Assembly: GCA_963732405.1 (NCBI GenBank) | Contig: CAVSZG010000004.1 | Coordinates: 62,001-126,000 of the forward strand | Reading direction: 5' to 3' | Length of the DNA stretch: 64,000 bases | From: JAUIAI01 sp963732405 | GTDB lineage: Bacteria; Pseudomonadota; Gammaproteobacteria; Burkholderiales; Burkholderiaceae_E | Shown here: piece by piece, positions 52,971-61,549 of the stretch | Layout of the letters: each line of letters begins with the position of its first letter | Position numbering within the stretch: position 1 is the stretch's first letter | Translations under genes and position numbers: made by a program | Notes under the pieces: model-generated | What the model was told of the DNA's origin: nothing | Database searches by the model: none | The model's input: the letters and a program-made list of their open reading frames with translations, nothing else

Positions 52971-54083
52971 ATGCGCATTGAATCGGCCACCGTGATCCCG
53001 CTTCGCATCCCGTTTCAGGACGGCAGCTCGGGCACCGGGCTGATGCCCACACGCTGGACACATCTGGACATTGCGCTGTTGCGCCTGCAGACCACCGACG
53101 GCCTGGTCGGCTGGGGCGAGGCATTTGCCTATGCGCACCTACAGACCAGCGTGTCGGCCTTGCGCGAGCTGGTATTGCTGCATGTGATCGGCCAGGAGAT
53201 CACCTCGCCCGAGTCGTTCAACCGGCAATTGCAGCAACGCCTGCATCTGCATGGGCGCTACGGCATCACGCAGTTCGCCATGGGTGCCGTCGATATCGCG
53301 CTCTGGGATCTGGCCGCCAAGGCGGCGGGTTTGTCGCTGGCGCAGATGCTGATGGATGGGCAGGGCCGTTCATCGAGCCCTGCCCCGCGGGAACGGCTGC
53401 CCGCCTATGCAAGCCTGGTGCGCTACACCGAACCCGAGGCCGTGAGTCGCTTCACCGCCAAGGCGGTGGCGCAGGGCTATGAAACGATCAAGCTGCATGA
53501 GATCACACTGCCGGCCATTCAGGCTGGTCGGGATGCCGCACCATTGCCGATCCAGCTCATCACCGATGTGAACTGCAACTGGAGCGATGCCGACGCCGCC
53601 ACCCTGATGCCGGCCATGCGCGACATGGGGCTGTACTGGGTTGAGGAACCCCTGTTCCCGCCGGACAGCGAGGCGCGCCTGGCGGCGTTGCAGCGCGATC
53701 ATCGGGTATCGATCGCCAGCGGTGAGAATGCCTGCACGGCCGTGGAATTTGCCCGGCTCGCTGCGCACATTGATTTTCTGCAGCCCAGTGTCACCAAGGT
53801 GGGCGGTGTGAGCGAGTTCCTGAAGGTGTGTGATCTGGCTCGCGCAGCCGGCAAGCGGGTGATGCCGCATTCGCCGTATTTCGGCCCCGGCTATTGGGCA
53901 ACGGTGCAGATCATGGCGGCAAGGCCCGAATGCGAGCTGTTCGAGTTTCTGTTCATCGAGGCCGAGCATCATCTGGATTCGCGCATTCCGCTGCCAGTAG
54001 GCGGGCAGGTGAGCGTGCCGAAGGGGCTGGGCCTGTGCTTCGAGCCTGAGCGGGAGATGCTGGAGCGGTATGCAGTCGGTTGA
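52971..54083 (+). CDS. Enolase-superfamily (mandelate racemase/muconate lactonizing) enzyme
   Basis: A 370-residue MR/MLE-type protein. It carries the N-terminal capping domain (WGEAFAYAHLQTS), the GAVDIALWDLAAK helix, the KLHE catalytic strand (ETIKLHEITL), metal ligands Asp in TDVNCNW, Glu in WVEEPLFPP and Glu in ASGENA, and a C-terminal His in MPHSPYFGPG. It abstracts the alpha-proton of a carboxylate; the substrate, likely a sugar or hydroxy acid, is unknown. Start at ATG 52971; the upstream 21 codons overlap the VOC gene. Confidence 0.9.
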   Translation: MRIESATVIPLRIPFQDGSSGTGLMPTRWTHLDIALLRLQTTDGLVGWGEAFAYAHLQTSVSALRELVLLHVIGQEITSPESFNRQLQQRLHLHGRYGITQFAMGAVDIALWDLAAKAAGLSLAQMLMDGQGRSSSPAPRERLPAYASLVRYTEPEAVSRFTAKAVAQGYETIKLHEITLPAIQAGRDAAPLPIQLITDVNCNWSDADAATLMPAMRDMGLYWVEEPLFPPDSEARLAALQRDHRVSIASGENACTAVEFARLAAHIDFLQPSVTKVGGVSEFLKVCDLARAAGKRVMPHSPYFGPGYWATVQIMAARPECELFEFLFIEAEHHLDSRIPLPVGGQVSVPKGLGLCFEPEREMLERYAVG

Positions 54084-54144
54084 TCTGGCTGCGGGGCGCC
54101 GCGTTCATATCATTGACAAATTGCCATCATGATGACATGATGCA

Positions 54145-54393
54145 ATGATGCGAACGACTATCGACCTTCCAGCGGACCTGCACCACGCCGTCTCCTCTAT
54201 CGCCGCGCATTCTCGCAAGAGCATGAATCAGACCGTAGCGGAGTTGATCAGACGTGGGCTGGCGCAGCCCTCGCTCGCCTCCAACGCGGGCAGCAGTCCT
54301 GCATTTCGAATCGACCAACTAACCGGCTTGCCGGTGATTCGATCGCCTCGGCCTGTGAGCGTTGAGGACGTCCGCGCGTTGGAAGACGAATAA
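54145..54393 (+). CDS. VapB-type ribbon-helix-helix antitoxin
   Basis: An 82-residue Arc/CopG-type protein (MRTTIDLPADLHHAVSSIAA, then HSRKSMNQTVAELIRRGL) with a flexible acidic C-terminus. Its stop overlaps the PIN toxin start (TAATG). The upstream repeat ATGATGACATGATG (about 54129) may be its operator. Confidence 0.87.
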   Translation: MMRTTIDLPADLHHAVSSIAAHSRKSMNQTVAELIRRGLAQPSLASNAGSSPAFRIDQLTGLPVIRSPRPVSVEDVRALEDE

Positions 54394-54830
54394 TGCCTGG
54401 GAAGCCGATGCGTAAAACAGTACCTGCGCCGGTCAATCTTCTCGACGGCAACGTTCTTTTCGCCTTGGTCGACGAGGCCCACGTGCACCACGCCCCTGCG
54501 CGCCAATGGTTCTCCAGGCAGCAGTCGGGCGGATTTGCGACGTGTCCCATCACCCAGGGCACGCTCGTGCGGTTGGTGATGCGTCTAGGTGGCCATGGTG
54601 TCGAGCAGGCGATGGATCTGCTGGCCGGGGTGACGGCGCATGCCAGGCACCACTTCTGGCCCGATGCGTTGGCCTACAACCAGGTGCAGTGGCGCGGCGT
54701 ATTCGGTCACCGGCAAGTGACCGATGCCTACTTGGCCGCGCTGGCGAGGCATCACAAGGGCAAACTCGTCAGCTTTGATAAAGGGCTCGTCGCACTTCAC
54801 GCCGACGTCGGGCTTGCGGTGGAGGTTTGA
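54393..54830 (+). CDS. VapC-type PIN-domain toxin
   Basis: A 145-residue PIN RNase. The first catalytic Asp is in VNLLDGNVLFALVDEAH; later acidic residues are in FWPDALAYN, VTDAYLAALA and SFDKGLVALH. It could also start at ATG 54408, closer to the PIN core. Coupled to the antitoxin gene. Confidence 0.87.
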   Translation: MPGKPMRKTVPAPVNLLDGNVLFALVDEAHVHHAPARQWFSRQQSGGFATCPITQGTLVRLVMRLGGHGVEQAMDLLAGVTAHARHHFWPDALAYNQVQWRGVFGHRQVTDAYLAALARHHKGKLVSFDKGLVALHADVGLAVEV

Positions 54831-54890
54831 CCTGGATTTTTCGCAGGTTCGACGGATGATGGCGGATAAGATTGGCCTTGGTCCGCTTAT

Positions 54891-54914
54891 TAAATGTTCT
54901 CAGAAGAACATTTA
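54891..54914. terminator. Hairpin after vapC
   Basis: TAAATGTTCT pairs perfectly with AGAACATTTA over CAGA, followed by TCTTATT. It may end vapBC transcription or act as an operator for the next gene. Confidence 0.45.
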
Positions 54915-54982
54915 TCTTATTCAAGAGCTCTATTCAGGTCGATTATAATCGATATTGGAGTTCGTCTGGTAAATCAGCCTGT

Positions 54983-55001
54983 TAGGACCTTTTAGTTCCT
55001 A
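54983..55001. promoter_or_regulatory. Candidate HipB-like operator
   Basis: TAGGA-N9-TCCTA inverted repeat 27 bases before the HTH gene start. E. coli HipB binds TATCC-N8-GGATA, a site of similar size and symmetry, so autoregulation is plausible. Confidence 0.4.
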
Positions 55002-55027
55002 TTAAAGATCCTGTGGGAGCGATTAAC

Positions 55028-55597
55028 ATGGAATCCCCGATTCCCTTGCCTGTCGAGCGTGCCATTCACAAGCTTGGCAGCGATATTTCCCTCGCGCGCC
55101 GGCGCCGCCATATTTCGCAGGCTTCACTGGCCGAGCGCATGGGCGCGTCGCTATCGACCGTGCGCCGCATGGAAAAAGGTGACATGCGCGTGCCCATCCA
55201 CTTCTTCGCTCGTGCATTGTTTGTCTTCGGCGAAATCCAGGCGTTGGCGCATCTGCTGGACACGGCTCGCGACGAGATCGGCCTCACGCTCATGGACGAG
55301 CGCTTGCCCAAGCGCGTGCGCAGCAAACCAGGCCGCATCTCCGGGCGCTCTCTGATGGTCGCTGTCACCCCGATGCGCCGGCAGGTCGGATTGTGCATCG
55401 GCAAGGCGGGGCTGCCCGTCGGCTCGCTCATCTATGTCCGGCACGGGCATCGTGAGAACAGCAGCTTCATCTATGACGCGACCTGGCCGGATGAACCGGC
55501 ACGCTTCAATGTGTCGACCGACAATCGGACAGCGACAAGCCTTCTAGTCACCAGTCAACGGAAGCAGAACTTGATGTTGGACGTTGACAAACCATAG
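55028..55597 (+). CDS. HipB-type HTH protein fused to a HipS/HipA N-terminal-like domain
   Basis: A 189-residue protein. Residues ~12-65 are an XRE helix-turn-helix (ISLARRRRHISQASLAERMG, SLSTVRRMEKG). Residues ~110-170 (VGLCIGKAGLPVGSLIYVRH, then SSFIYDATWPDEPARFNVST) match the N-subdomain 1 of HipA, the part encoded separately as HipS in HipBST systems. No HipA/HipT kinase core follows; a VapBC pair begins 12 bases later. Start 55028; an ATG at 55013 is also in frame. Confidence 0.75.
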   Translation: MESPIPLPVERAIHKLGSDISLARRRRHISQASLAERMGASLSTVRRMEKGDMRVPIHFFARALFVFGEIQALAHLLDTARDEIGLTLMDERLPKRVRSKPGRISGRSLMVAVTPMRRQVGLCIGKAGLPVGSLIYVRHGHRENSSFIYDATWPDEPARFNVSTDNRTATSLLVTSQRKQNLMLDVDKP

Positions 55598-55609
55598 AAT
55601 GGTAGAAAC

Positions 55610-55858
55610 CTGACACTGAATATCAAGGACCCTCAAGCTCATGAGCTCGCCCGGGCGCTTGTCAAAGAAACCGGCGAGACGATGACTCGCGCCGTCATCG
55701 AGGCCCTGCGCGAACGGCTTGAGCGTCTGCAGCGAACTCGCCGAGTTGCGTCTGCCGATGAGTTGCTGGCAATCGGTCAGCGCTGTGCCGCAGGGCTTTC
55801 ATCACGTCCCATCGATCTCGCGGACTTTCTCTATGACGATCGCGGTCTACCGAAATGA
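55610..55858 (+). CDS. VapB-type antitoxin with apparent CTG start
   Basis: An 82-residue PSK-operon/VapB-type antitoxin (TLNIKDPQAHELARALVKET, then GETMTRAVIEALRERLERL). Relatives start M-(T/S)-LNIK; here that position is CTG at 55610, and a stop precedes it in frame, so CTG is the only start giving the whole domain; the first ATG (55682) would remove the N-terminal half. The end overlaps vapC (ATGA). Confidence 0.75.
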   Translation: MTLNIKDPQAHELARALVKETGETMTRAVIEALRERLERLQRTRRVASADELLAIGQRCAAGLSSRPIDLADFLYDDRGLPK

Positions 55859-56250
55859 TTGTCGATAGCTCCGCTCTCGTCGCCATTCTGTTTGATGAGG
55901 CCGACGCAGCCGTATTCGCCAATGCGATCGCCGCGGCTGAACGCTGCCGGATTTCAGCCTTGAACTTCATTGAGGCGGCGATCGTTGTCGAATCGCAAAG
56001 CGTCTCCGGCGGTCAACAGTTCGATGCCCTGATCCGACGCGCTGCCATCGTCATAGAGCCGGTCACCCATGAGCACGCATTGCTTGCACGGCAGGCTTAT
56101 GCAGACTTCGGCAAGGGACGCCATCCAGCCGGGCTGAACGTCGGTGATTGCTTTTCGTATGCGCTCGCCAAAGCGAGCAGGGAGCCCTTGCTGTTCAAAG
56201 GCGTTGATTTCGGCAAGACAGATATTGATATCGCGTTGCCGCAGAACTAA
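55855..56250 (+). CDS. VapC-type PIN-domain toxin
   Basis: A 131-residue PIN RNase with the first Asp in MIVDSSALVAILFDE, a Glu in SALNFIEAAIVVE and the late Asp residues in LNVGDCFSYALAKA and GVDFGKTDIDIA. Translationally coupled to the VapB-type gene upstream. Confidence 0.92.
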   Translation: MIVDSSALVAILFDEADAAVFANAIAAAERCRISALNFIEAAIVVESQSVSGGQQFDALIRRAAIVIEPVTHEHALLARQAYADFGKGRHPAGLNVGDCFSYALAKASREPLLFKGVDFGKTDIDIALPQN

Positions 56251-56361
56251 TCCGGCATCGCGTTGGGGATGCGCATGGCGCGACCATGCCGCGAAAAAAT
56301 TTCCAAGACCCGACGCGACAGCCCCGCTAGACTGAGCGTCAGTCCGCACGGAGTCTTCATC

Positions 56362-56811
56362 ATGTCCTCAACCAAAACAATCCATGAAGTGTTCCCCTAT
56401 CTTCGCGTGAGCGATAGCAACGAGGCGATCCGCTTCTATTCGCAGGCATTCGGTGCCGTCGAAAAATTCCGGCTGACCGAACCGTCGGGCCGCATCGGTC
56501 ATGCGGAGTTGCAGCTTGGTCCGGCCGTCCTGATGGTGTCGGACGCGTTCCCCGAATATGGTCTGAATGCGCCGGCGGGCGATCAGGATATTGGCTGCGC
56601 CGTGCACCTGCATGTTGAGGATGCTGATGCGATGGCCGCCCGCGCCGAAGCGGCTGGCGCCACCGTGCTGATGCCGCCGACCGATCAGTTCTACGGCGAG
56701 CGATCATGCCGCCTGCGTGACCCCTTCGGCCATACCTGGCTCATCGGGCACTCGATTGAAGCCGTGACGCCGCAGGAAATGCAGCGCCGGTACGATGCCA
56801 TGTTCGAGTGA
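56362..56811 (+). CDS. VOC-family protein (PhnB-like)
   Basis: A 149-residue protein with two half-VOC repeats: EVFPYLRVSDSNEAIRFYSQ, then VHLHVEDADAMAARAEAAGA and RLRDPFGHTWLIGHSIE. Typical of PhnB/YdcC-like VOC proteins; substrate unknown. A decayed relative lies at 57683. Confidence 0.87.
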   Translation: MSSTKTIHEVFPYLRVSDSNEAIRFYSQAFGAVEKFRLTEPSGRIGHAELQLGPAVLMVSDAFPEYGLNAPAGDQDIGCAVHLHVEDADAMAARAEAAGATVLMPPTDQFYGERSCRLRDPFGHTWLIGHSIEAVTPQEMQRRYDAMFE

Positions 56812-56866
56812 TGGTTTTCCGGAATCAGCGTGTTGACAACAGCTACACGTTAGGGCATTGTTTGTA

Positions 56867-56887
56867 TATCTGTTGTGTGTACAGATA
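56867..56887. promoter_or_regulatory. Operator-like inverted repeat of the TacAT operon
   Basis: TATCTGT-TGTGTGT-ACAGATA, seven-base perfect arms, 12 bases before the antitoxin start; a -35-like TTGACA is at 56833. Probably the site for antitoxin autoregulation. Confidence 0.5.
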
Positions 56888-56899
56888 CCTGAGGATCCG

Positions 56900-57172
56900 A
56901 TGCGTGACGCCGCCATCAATCTGCGAGCCCTGCCCGAACAGCGTGATCTGATCGATTACGCAGCCAACCTGCTCGGCAAAAACCGCTCCGACTTCATGCT
57001 CGAAGCAGCTTGTGAACGAGCGCAATCGGTGGTGCTTGATCAAGTTTTTTTCAGCCTGGACGCCGACAAGTTTAAACAATTCAATGACTTGCTCGATACT
57101 CCGCCTGGACCGAATCCCGGGCTTGAACACCTGATGGCTGTCAAGGCACCCTGGAGCATCGGCGCGGAATGA
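56900..57172 (+). CDS. TacA-type DUF1778 antitoxin
   Basis: A 90-residue ribbon-helix-helix antitoxin (INLRALPEQRDLIDYAANLL, KNRSDFMLEAACERAQ) with the C-terminal toxin-neutralising tail (DKFKQFNDLLDTPPGPNPGL). Start 56900 gives the family N-terminus; the frame extends to 56858. The end overlaps the GNAT toxin by 4 bases. Confidence 0.92.
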   Translation: MRDAAINLRALPEQRDLIDYAANLLGKNRSDFMLEAACERAQSVVLDQVFFSLDADKFKQFNDLLDTPPGPNPGLEHLMAVKAPWSIGAE

Positions 57173-57663
57173 GCTTGCGGCTCACTGCGTCGCAGCCGTT
57201 GGATCCGACTCATCGATTGGACGACTTTGATTGTGGCGAGGCGGTTCTGGACGAATGGTTGAAACGCCGCGCACTGACCAATTCGTCGAGCGGCGCCAGC
57301 CGCACTTTTGTCGTGGCGGATCCGGATCAATGCGTTTTCGGCTACTACGCCATGGCAGCGGGCGCGGTCTCGCACCAGACCGCCACCAGTGCCGTGCGGC
57401 GCAACATGCTGGACCCGATCCCCGTGATGGTGCTCGCCCGGCTGGCCGTCGATCGCCGCGCCCAGGCTCTTAAGCTGGGCGGCGCATTGTTGCAGGACGC
57501 TGTGAATCGGGCAGTGACGGTGTCGCTGAACGTCGGTGTTCGGGCGTTGTTGGTACACGCGCTACACGATCACGCCAAATCTTTCTACGAGCACTACGGA
57601 TTTCAGGCATCGCCGCTTCATCCGATGACACTGATGCTGCGCTTGCAAGCCGTCAAGGCCTAA
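57169..57663 (+). CDS. TacT-type GNAT acetyltransferase toxin
   Basis: A 164-residue GNAT protein that in studied relatives acetylates aminoacyl-tRNA. It has the family opening DPTHRLDDFDCGEAVLDEWL, the FVVADPDQCVFGYYAMAAG strand, LARLAVDRRAQALKLGGALL (acetyl-CoA site) and SFYEHYGFQASPLHP with the catalytic Tyr. Coupled to TacA. Confidence 0.92.
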   Translation: MSLRLTASQPLDPTHRLDDFDCGEAVLDEWLKRRALTNSSSGASRTFVVADPDQCVFGYYAMAAGAVSHQTATSAVRRNMLDPIPVMVLARLAVDRRAQALKLGGALLQDAVNRAVTVSLNVGVRALLVHALHDHAKSFYEHYGFQASPLHPMTLMLRLQAVKA

Positions 57664-57682
57664 GTGTGCGGCGCGCCTGATC

Positions 57683-57800
57683 GATTCGTCGTGCACCTGC
57701 ATGTCGATGATGCCGATTCGACGGCACAACATGCCGAAGCCGTCTGCACCGCCGTGCAGATGCTGCGGACTGATCACTGTGACGGCACGGCGGCGGTCAG
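57683..57800 (+). pseudogene. VOC-protein relic
   Basis: The stretch FVVHLHVDDADSTAQHAEAV, CTAVQMLRTDHCDGT parallels VHLHVEDADAMAARAEAAGA and the following PTDQFYGE of the gene at 56362. About 40 codons, no start. Confidence 0.55.
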
Positions 57801-57844
57801 TGAGCCGCTAGCAATTCGATATCGCCTGTAGTATCATTCACGAT

Positions 57845-58078
57845 ATGAACACGGCGGCCAAACTCCTCGCGTCGATGCGGCGTAATCCCCGGGACTGGTC
57901 AATCGCCGACCTTCAGACCGTTGCTCGGCAGAACGGTTTGGAATGGCGACATCAGAAGAGCAGCCATTGCGTGTTCGTGCGTGAAGATGGGCGAACGTTA
58001 TCGGTTCCGGCGCACCGGCCGATCAAGCCGATCTACGTCCAGAAGTTTATCGAGCTCGTGGAAGGAGCCCAGACGTGA
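57845..58078 (+). CDS. hicA: HicA-type mRNA interferase toxin
   Basis: A 77-residue double-stranded-RNA-binding-fold toxin; the catalytic His is in HQKSSHCVFVREDGR. It precedes hicB and overlaps it by 4 bases. Confidence 0.92.
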   Translation: MNTAAKLLASMRRNPRDWSIADLQTVARQNGLEWRHQKSSHCVFVREDGRTLSVPAHRPIKPIYVQKFIELVEGAQT

Positions 58079-58422
58079 GCAAGCTGACTGATTATCCATT
58101 CGAGGTTCGACCGTTGACAGATGCGGAGGGTGGCGGATTCCTGATCTCGTTTCCGGATTTTGCCGAGTGTATCTCCGACGGCGAGTCGGTCGAGGAAGCG
58201 ATCGAGAACGGGAAAGATGCGCTCAAGGCCACGATCGCCACTTTGAAAGCGAAAAAGCTGCCGGTTCCTGCTCCAAACAGCGGCGGTGTTGCATCCGGAA
58301 AATTCGTTGCCCGTGTACCGAAGACCGTCCATGCGCATTTGGCTACCCGTGCAAAGGCCGAGGGCGTATCGCTGAATACACTGGTTCTCACCTTCATTGC
58401 ACAGGGCCTGGGTCGAGCTTGA
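58075..58422 (+). CDS. hicB: HicB-type antitoxin
   Basis: A 115-residue protein with the HicB RNase-H-like domain (YPFEVRPLTDAEGGGFLISF, PDFAECISDGESVEEAIENG) and a C-terminal ribbon-helix-helix (FVARVPKTVHAHLATRAKAE). Start GTG at 58075, overlapping hicA (GTGA). Confidence 0.92.
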   Translation: MSKLTDYPFEVRPLTDAEGGGFLISFPDFAECISDGESVEEAIENGKDALKATIATLKAKKLPVPAPNSGGVASGKFVARVPKTVHAHLATRAKAEGVSLNTLVLTFIAQGLGRA

Positions 58423-58481
58423 CTGGCCATGGTCCACGGGCGCCGTCCAACGGATCGATCAAACGACCGCCGGCAGAATTC

Positions 58482-58511
58482 GGCAATTTGACTGAACTTG
58501 GTGAAATTGCC
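58482..58511. terminator. Possible hairpin after hicB
   Basis: GGCAATTT and AAATTGCC pair over a 14-base loop, 60 bases after hicB; no T-run follows, so the terminator role is uncertain. The rest of 58423-58621 holds nothing recognisable. Confidence 0.3.
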
Positions 58512-58621
58512 GCGGCAATCTAACCAAGCTCGGTATCAATGCCGAAGATGGGAACTGTCGCCGTGATGTCAGCGCACGAGTGAATGGCCTCGCTGGCAGT
58601 GTGACCTTGCCGGCCGGTTCA

Positions 58622-59008
58622 CTACCGGATGGCTGCCACCACGAGCAGATAGACTGCGCTGGCCATCATGACCGTGAACGTCGCGGTCATGCCAAGCACC
58701 CGGAACCTGAAGTTCTCCTTGGTCTGGCTCACCCCGTAAGCGTGCAAGAGCCTTGCGAGCAGTAGAGCAGCACCCAAGGCGTGAACGAGCGCCGGGCCGG
58801 CGCCGGACGATTCCACCAGAAATATCAGCAGCAGGGCCAGCGGTACGTACTCGGCGAAATTCGCGTGCACCCGCATCGCACGGAGCATATCGGGATTGTC
58901 CGCATGGCCCAGACCGATCTGCGATTTGCGGCGAATCGTGATCGTGCGAGCGCTGAGATAGACGAACAGGATGGCAAGGAGTGCGGCATAGATCGGCAAG
59001 ATGGTCAT
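58622..59008 (-). CDS. MAPEG family membrane protein
   Basis: A 128-residue protein with four hydrophobic spans and the MAPEG pattern (RMRVHANFAEYVPLALLLIF as RAMRVHANFAEYVPLAL, then ARLLHAYG). Such proteins are glutathione-dependent membrane enzymes. Start 59008 places the first span at the N-terminus; the frame extends 17 codons upstream. Confidence 0.87.
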   Translation of the reverse strand: MTILPIYAALLAILFVYLSARTITIRRKSQIGLGHADNPDMLRAMRVHANFAEYVPLALLLIFLVESSGAGPALVHALGAALLLARLLHAYGVSQTKENFRFRVLGMTATFTVMMASAVYLLVVAAIR

Positions 59009-59123
59009 GGCGGGCTCGGAGAGGGTTGAGGCAATGCAATGAGACAGACGGCTGAACATCCAAGATTGACGGATCCGGGATTAATGCTAATCCTTGGGCA
59101 AATGTCACTGTATGCTGAATGCC

Positions 59124-59366
59124 ATGGCTGAAACCGAACGTCACGTACGCCTTTTCCGCAATGGTCGCCATCAGGCCTTGAGCATCCCTCGTGAGTTCGA
59201 ACTGGATGCGGATGAGGCCATTCTGCGCAAGGAGGGTGACCGTCTGATTCTCGAGCCAATCCGCAAGGGTCGCCTGTTGGCGTTACTGGCCTCGCTTGAG
59301 CCGCTGGAAGAGCCGTTCCCGGACGTCGATGCCGACCTGTTGCGCATTGACGTCCGGGAACGGTAG
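59124..59366 (+). CDS. AbrB/VapB-type antitoxin without toxin
   Basis: An 80-residue SpoVT/AbrB-fold protein (HVRLFRNGRHQALSIPREFE, DEAILRKEGDRLILEPI) with a C-terminal tail typical of VapB. No PIN toxin follows: the next gene is the convergent btuB 3' end 58 bases later. Start could also be upstream (59094 or 59112). Confidence 0.8.
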   Translation: MAETERHVRLFRNGRHQALSIPREFELDADEAILRKEGDRLILEPIRKGRLLALLASLEPLEEPFPDVDADLLRIDVRER

Positions 59367-59424
59367 ATCCTGTCGCTGCACGATGTGCCCGACACGAACC
59401 GCGTTCCGTCATCGGCCCGCCCGA

Positions 59425-61404
59425 TCAGGGCGTGTCGTACCGCAGCCCCAGCATGGCCAGGCGCGGCTGGCTGCGGTAGCCGGCCGCGGTGGAATAGTCG
59501 CGATCGGCCACGTTCACGATGTTCAGATACGCACTCCAGGCCGAATCGAGTGCATACCGCACGCCCAGATTGGCAGTGGCATAACCCCCCAGGCGCACCG
59601 TGTTGGCGCTATCGTCGAATCGGCTGCCGGCAGCCTTGAGCGTGGCCGACAGGCGCCATTGCTGATGTTGCCAGGCGGCACTGGCGCTGAGCTGCTGGCG
59701 GGCGCGCCGTGCGAGCTGTTTGTCCAGCGTCTGATCGATGGGGTCGAGCCAGTCGGCATTGACCAGCCAGAGCAGGCCACCGGCACGCGCGCCCAGCGAC
59801 AGTGAAACACCCTGGATCCTGGCCTGATTCACGTTGTCGGCGCAGCCACTGGCATATTGCGGATCGGTATCCGGGCAGGTGGGTGCATAGACGATGAGGT
59901 CATCCACCCGGTTGCGGAACGCCACGAGCTTGCCATGCCAGCCGTTTGATGATGCACTGGCCAGCGTATTGCGTTGTTCGCTTCCCGGGCTTGTCGAGCT
60001 GCCCACAGCATCGTTCGCGCCGTCTCCCCAATAAGCGCCGATTTCGACATTGCGCGATTGTTCGGGCTTGATCGCCGCGCGGCCATAACCGGGAAAGTAC
60101 AGGTCGTTGAAACCAGGTGCCCGAAAACCGGTGGCATAGCCGCCACCCAGGCGCAGTCCTGAGGCGAGCGCATATCCATAAGACACGGTGCCACTGGTCT
60201 GGTCGTCATACCGGTTGCTGCGATCACGCCGCAGACTCAACTGCACGATGTGCGGGCCTTCCCGGCCGGACAGTGACGCCCCCAGGCTCTGGGTCTTGCG
60301 TGCACCGGTGACCGACTCGGCATAGTCGTCGGTGCTTACTTGCTGGTTCAGATGTTCATAGGCGACACGCAGATCGATGCCTGGTGCCAGGGCGCGGCCT
60401 AGTGCAACGCCGAATTGGTCCTGAGTGCCTTCGACCACGCTCGCAAAACTCGATCGGCTGTCGATGCGGTCGGTGGTACGGCCGGCTTTGAGGGTGAGGA
60501 TGGAACCATCGGCCAGCGCGGTGTCACTGGTCAGGCCCACCAGGTCGGACCGTTTGATGGCGCGCGCATTCTCGAAGTCACCATTGTCGAAGTCGGAATT
60601 CACTTCGCTGCGCATCAGCACGGCGCGCAACTGGCTTTGCGCTGACCACTGCGCCGTGGCATGGGCAAGTGCGCCGCGGCGCTGATACCCATCGTCATCG
60701 GGATGAAAGCCGAAGCTGCCGGGTCGCTGGGCGTTGTAGCCATCGCTGCGTTCGTCGCTCAGATGCAGCCCGCCGGTGATGGCCGTCGTGCCGCCGCTGA
60801 TCGAGCCGGCGATCATGCGCGTACCCTGGCTGCCCAGCGCGAGTTCACCGCCGAATGAGCGGCCGGGTTTGGCGGTGGGCGTGAACAACTGGATGACGCC
60901 GCCGATTGCATCGGCGCCATAGAGGCCGGAGGCCGGCCCGCGCAATACTTCCACGCGTTCGGTGAGCCCGTAGGGCAGGCTCTCGTAAACCGGTTGACCC
61001 AGCGAGACCGACGACACCCGAAAACCGTCGATGAGGGTGAGCGTCTGGCCGCTCGAGGCGCCGCGCAGAAACAGACCGGTGCCTGAACCCGGGCCACCGG
61101 TCTGGGCCAGTTCGACACCGGACAAGGTGCCCAGCAGATCAGGCATCGACAGCGCGCCCGAGCTGCGCAACGATGTGGTGGATACCGCGTCGACATCGGA
61201 GATCAGATCAACCGAGCGGCGTGGTGTGCGCGTGGCAGTGACGACAACCGGCCCGAGCATCTGGGCCTGGGCAAGTTGAGTGGCATCGGCCGGATCGGCC
61301 AGTGTTGTCTGCGCATGAGCGGACGAGCCGATCGAGCACAGCGCCAGTGATGAGAGAACGGACGATACGACGGATGATGCGCGTGTGCGCTTGACGATGG
61401 ACAT
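59425..61404 (-). CDS. btuB: TonB-dependent cobalamin receptor (BtuB-like)
   Basis: A 659-residue outer-membrane receptor. It shows a signal peptide (ending SAHAQ), a TonB-box-like VVVTATR, the plug domain (GLFLRGASSGQTLTLIDGFR, VEVLRGPASGLYGADAIGGV) and a 22-strand-type barrel with the last strand RLAMLGLRYDTP. The start at 61404 is right for the signal peptide; the upstream extension translates the riboswitch. Regulation by adenosylcobalamin is expected from the leader. Confidence 0.93.
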   Translation of the reverse strand: MSIVKRTRASSVVSSVLSSLALCSIGSSAHAQTTLADPADATQLAQAQMLGPVVVTATRTPRRSVDLISDVDAVSTTSLRSSGALSMPDLLGTLSGVELAQTGGPGSGTGLFLRGASSGQTLTLIDGFRVSSVSLGQPVYESLPYGLTERVEVLRGPASGLYGADAIGGVIQLFTPTAKPGRSFGGELALGSQGTRMIAGSISGGTTAITGGLHLSDERSDGYNAQRPGSFGFHPDDDGYQRRGALAHATAQWSAQSQLRAVLMRSEVNSDFDNGDFENARAIKRSDLVGLTSDTALADGSILTLKAGRTTDRIDSRSSFASVVEGTQDQFGVALGRALAPGIDLRVAYEHLNQQVSTDDYAESVTGARKTQSLGASLSGREGPHIVQLSLRRDRSNRYDDQTSGTVSYGYALASGLRLGGGYATGFRAPGFNDLYFPGYGRAAIKPEQSRNVEIGAYWGDGANDAVGSSTSPGSEQRNTLASASSNGWHGKLVAFRNRVDDLIVYAPTCPDTDPQYASGCADNVNQARIQGVSLSLGARAGGLLWLVNADWLDPIDQTLDKQLARRARQQLSASAAWQHQQWRLSATLKAAGSRFDDSANTVRLGGYATANLGVRYALDSAWSAYLNIVNVADRDYSTAAGYRSQPRLAMLGLRYDTP

Positions 61405-61549
61405 GATCACTCCCCGGGGCCCGCGCACACCCCGTGCGATCGGACCCGACTGCGATGAATGGCGAAGTGCTCGTGCGCCGATCGGGAGTCTGGGGACGGG
61501 CCATGGACGGCACGTCGCTCGGACACCGTCACCCGCCGTGACACTCCGT

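Noticed and set aside
51874..53124. 416-codon leftward frame
   Set aside because: Antisense to the FGE-like and VOC genes, which carry conserved motifs and ribosome sites.
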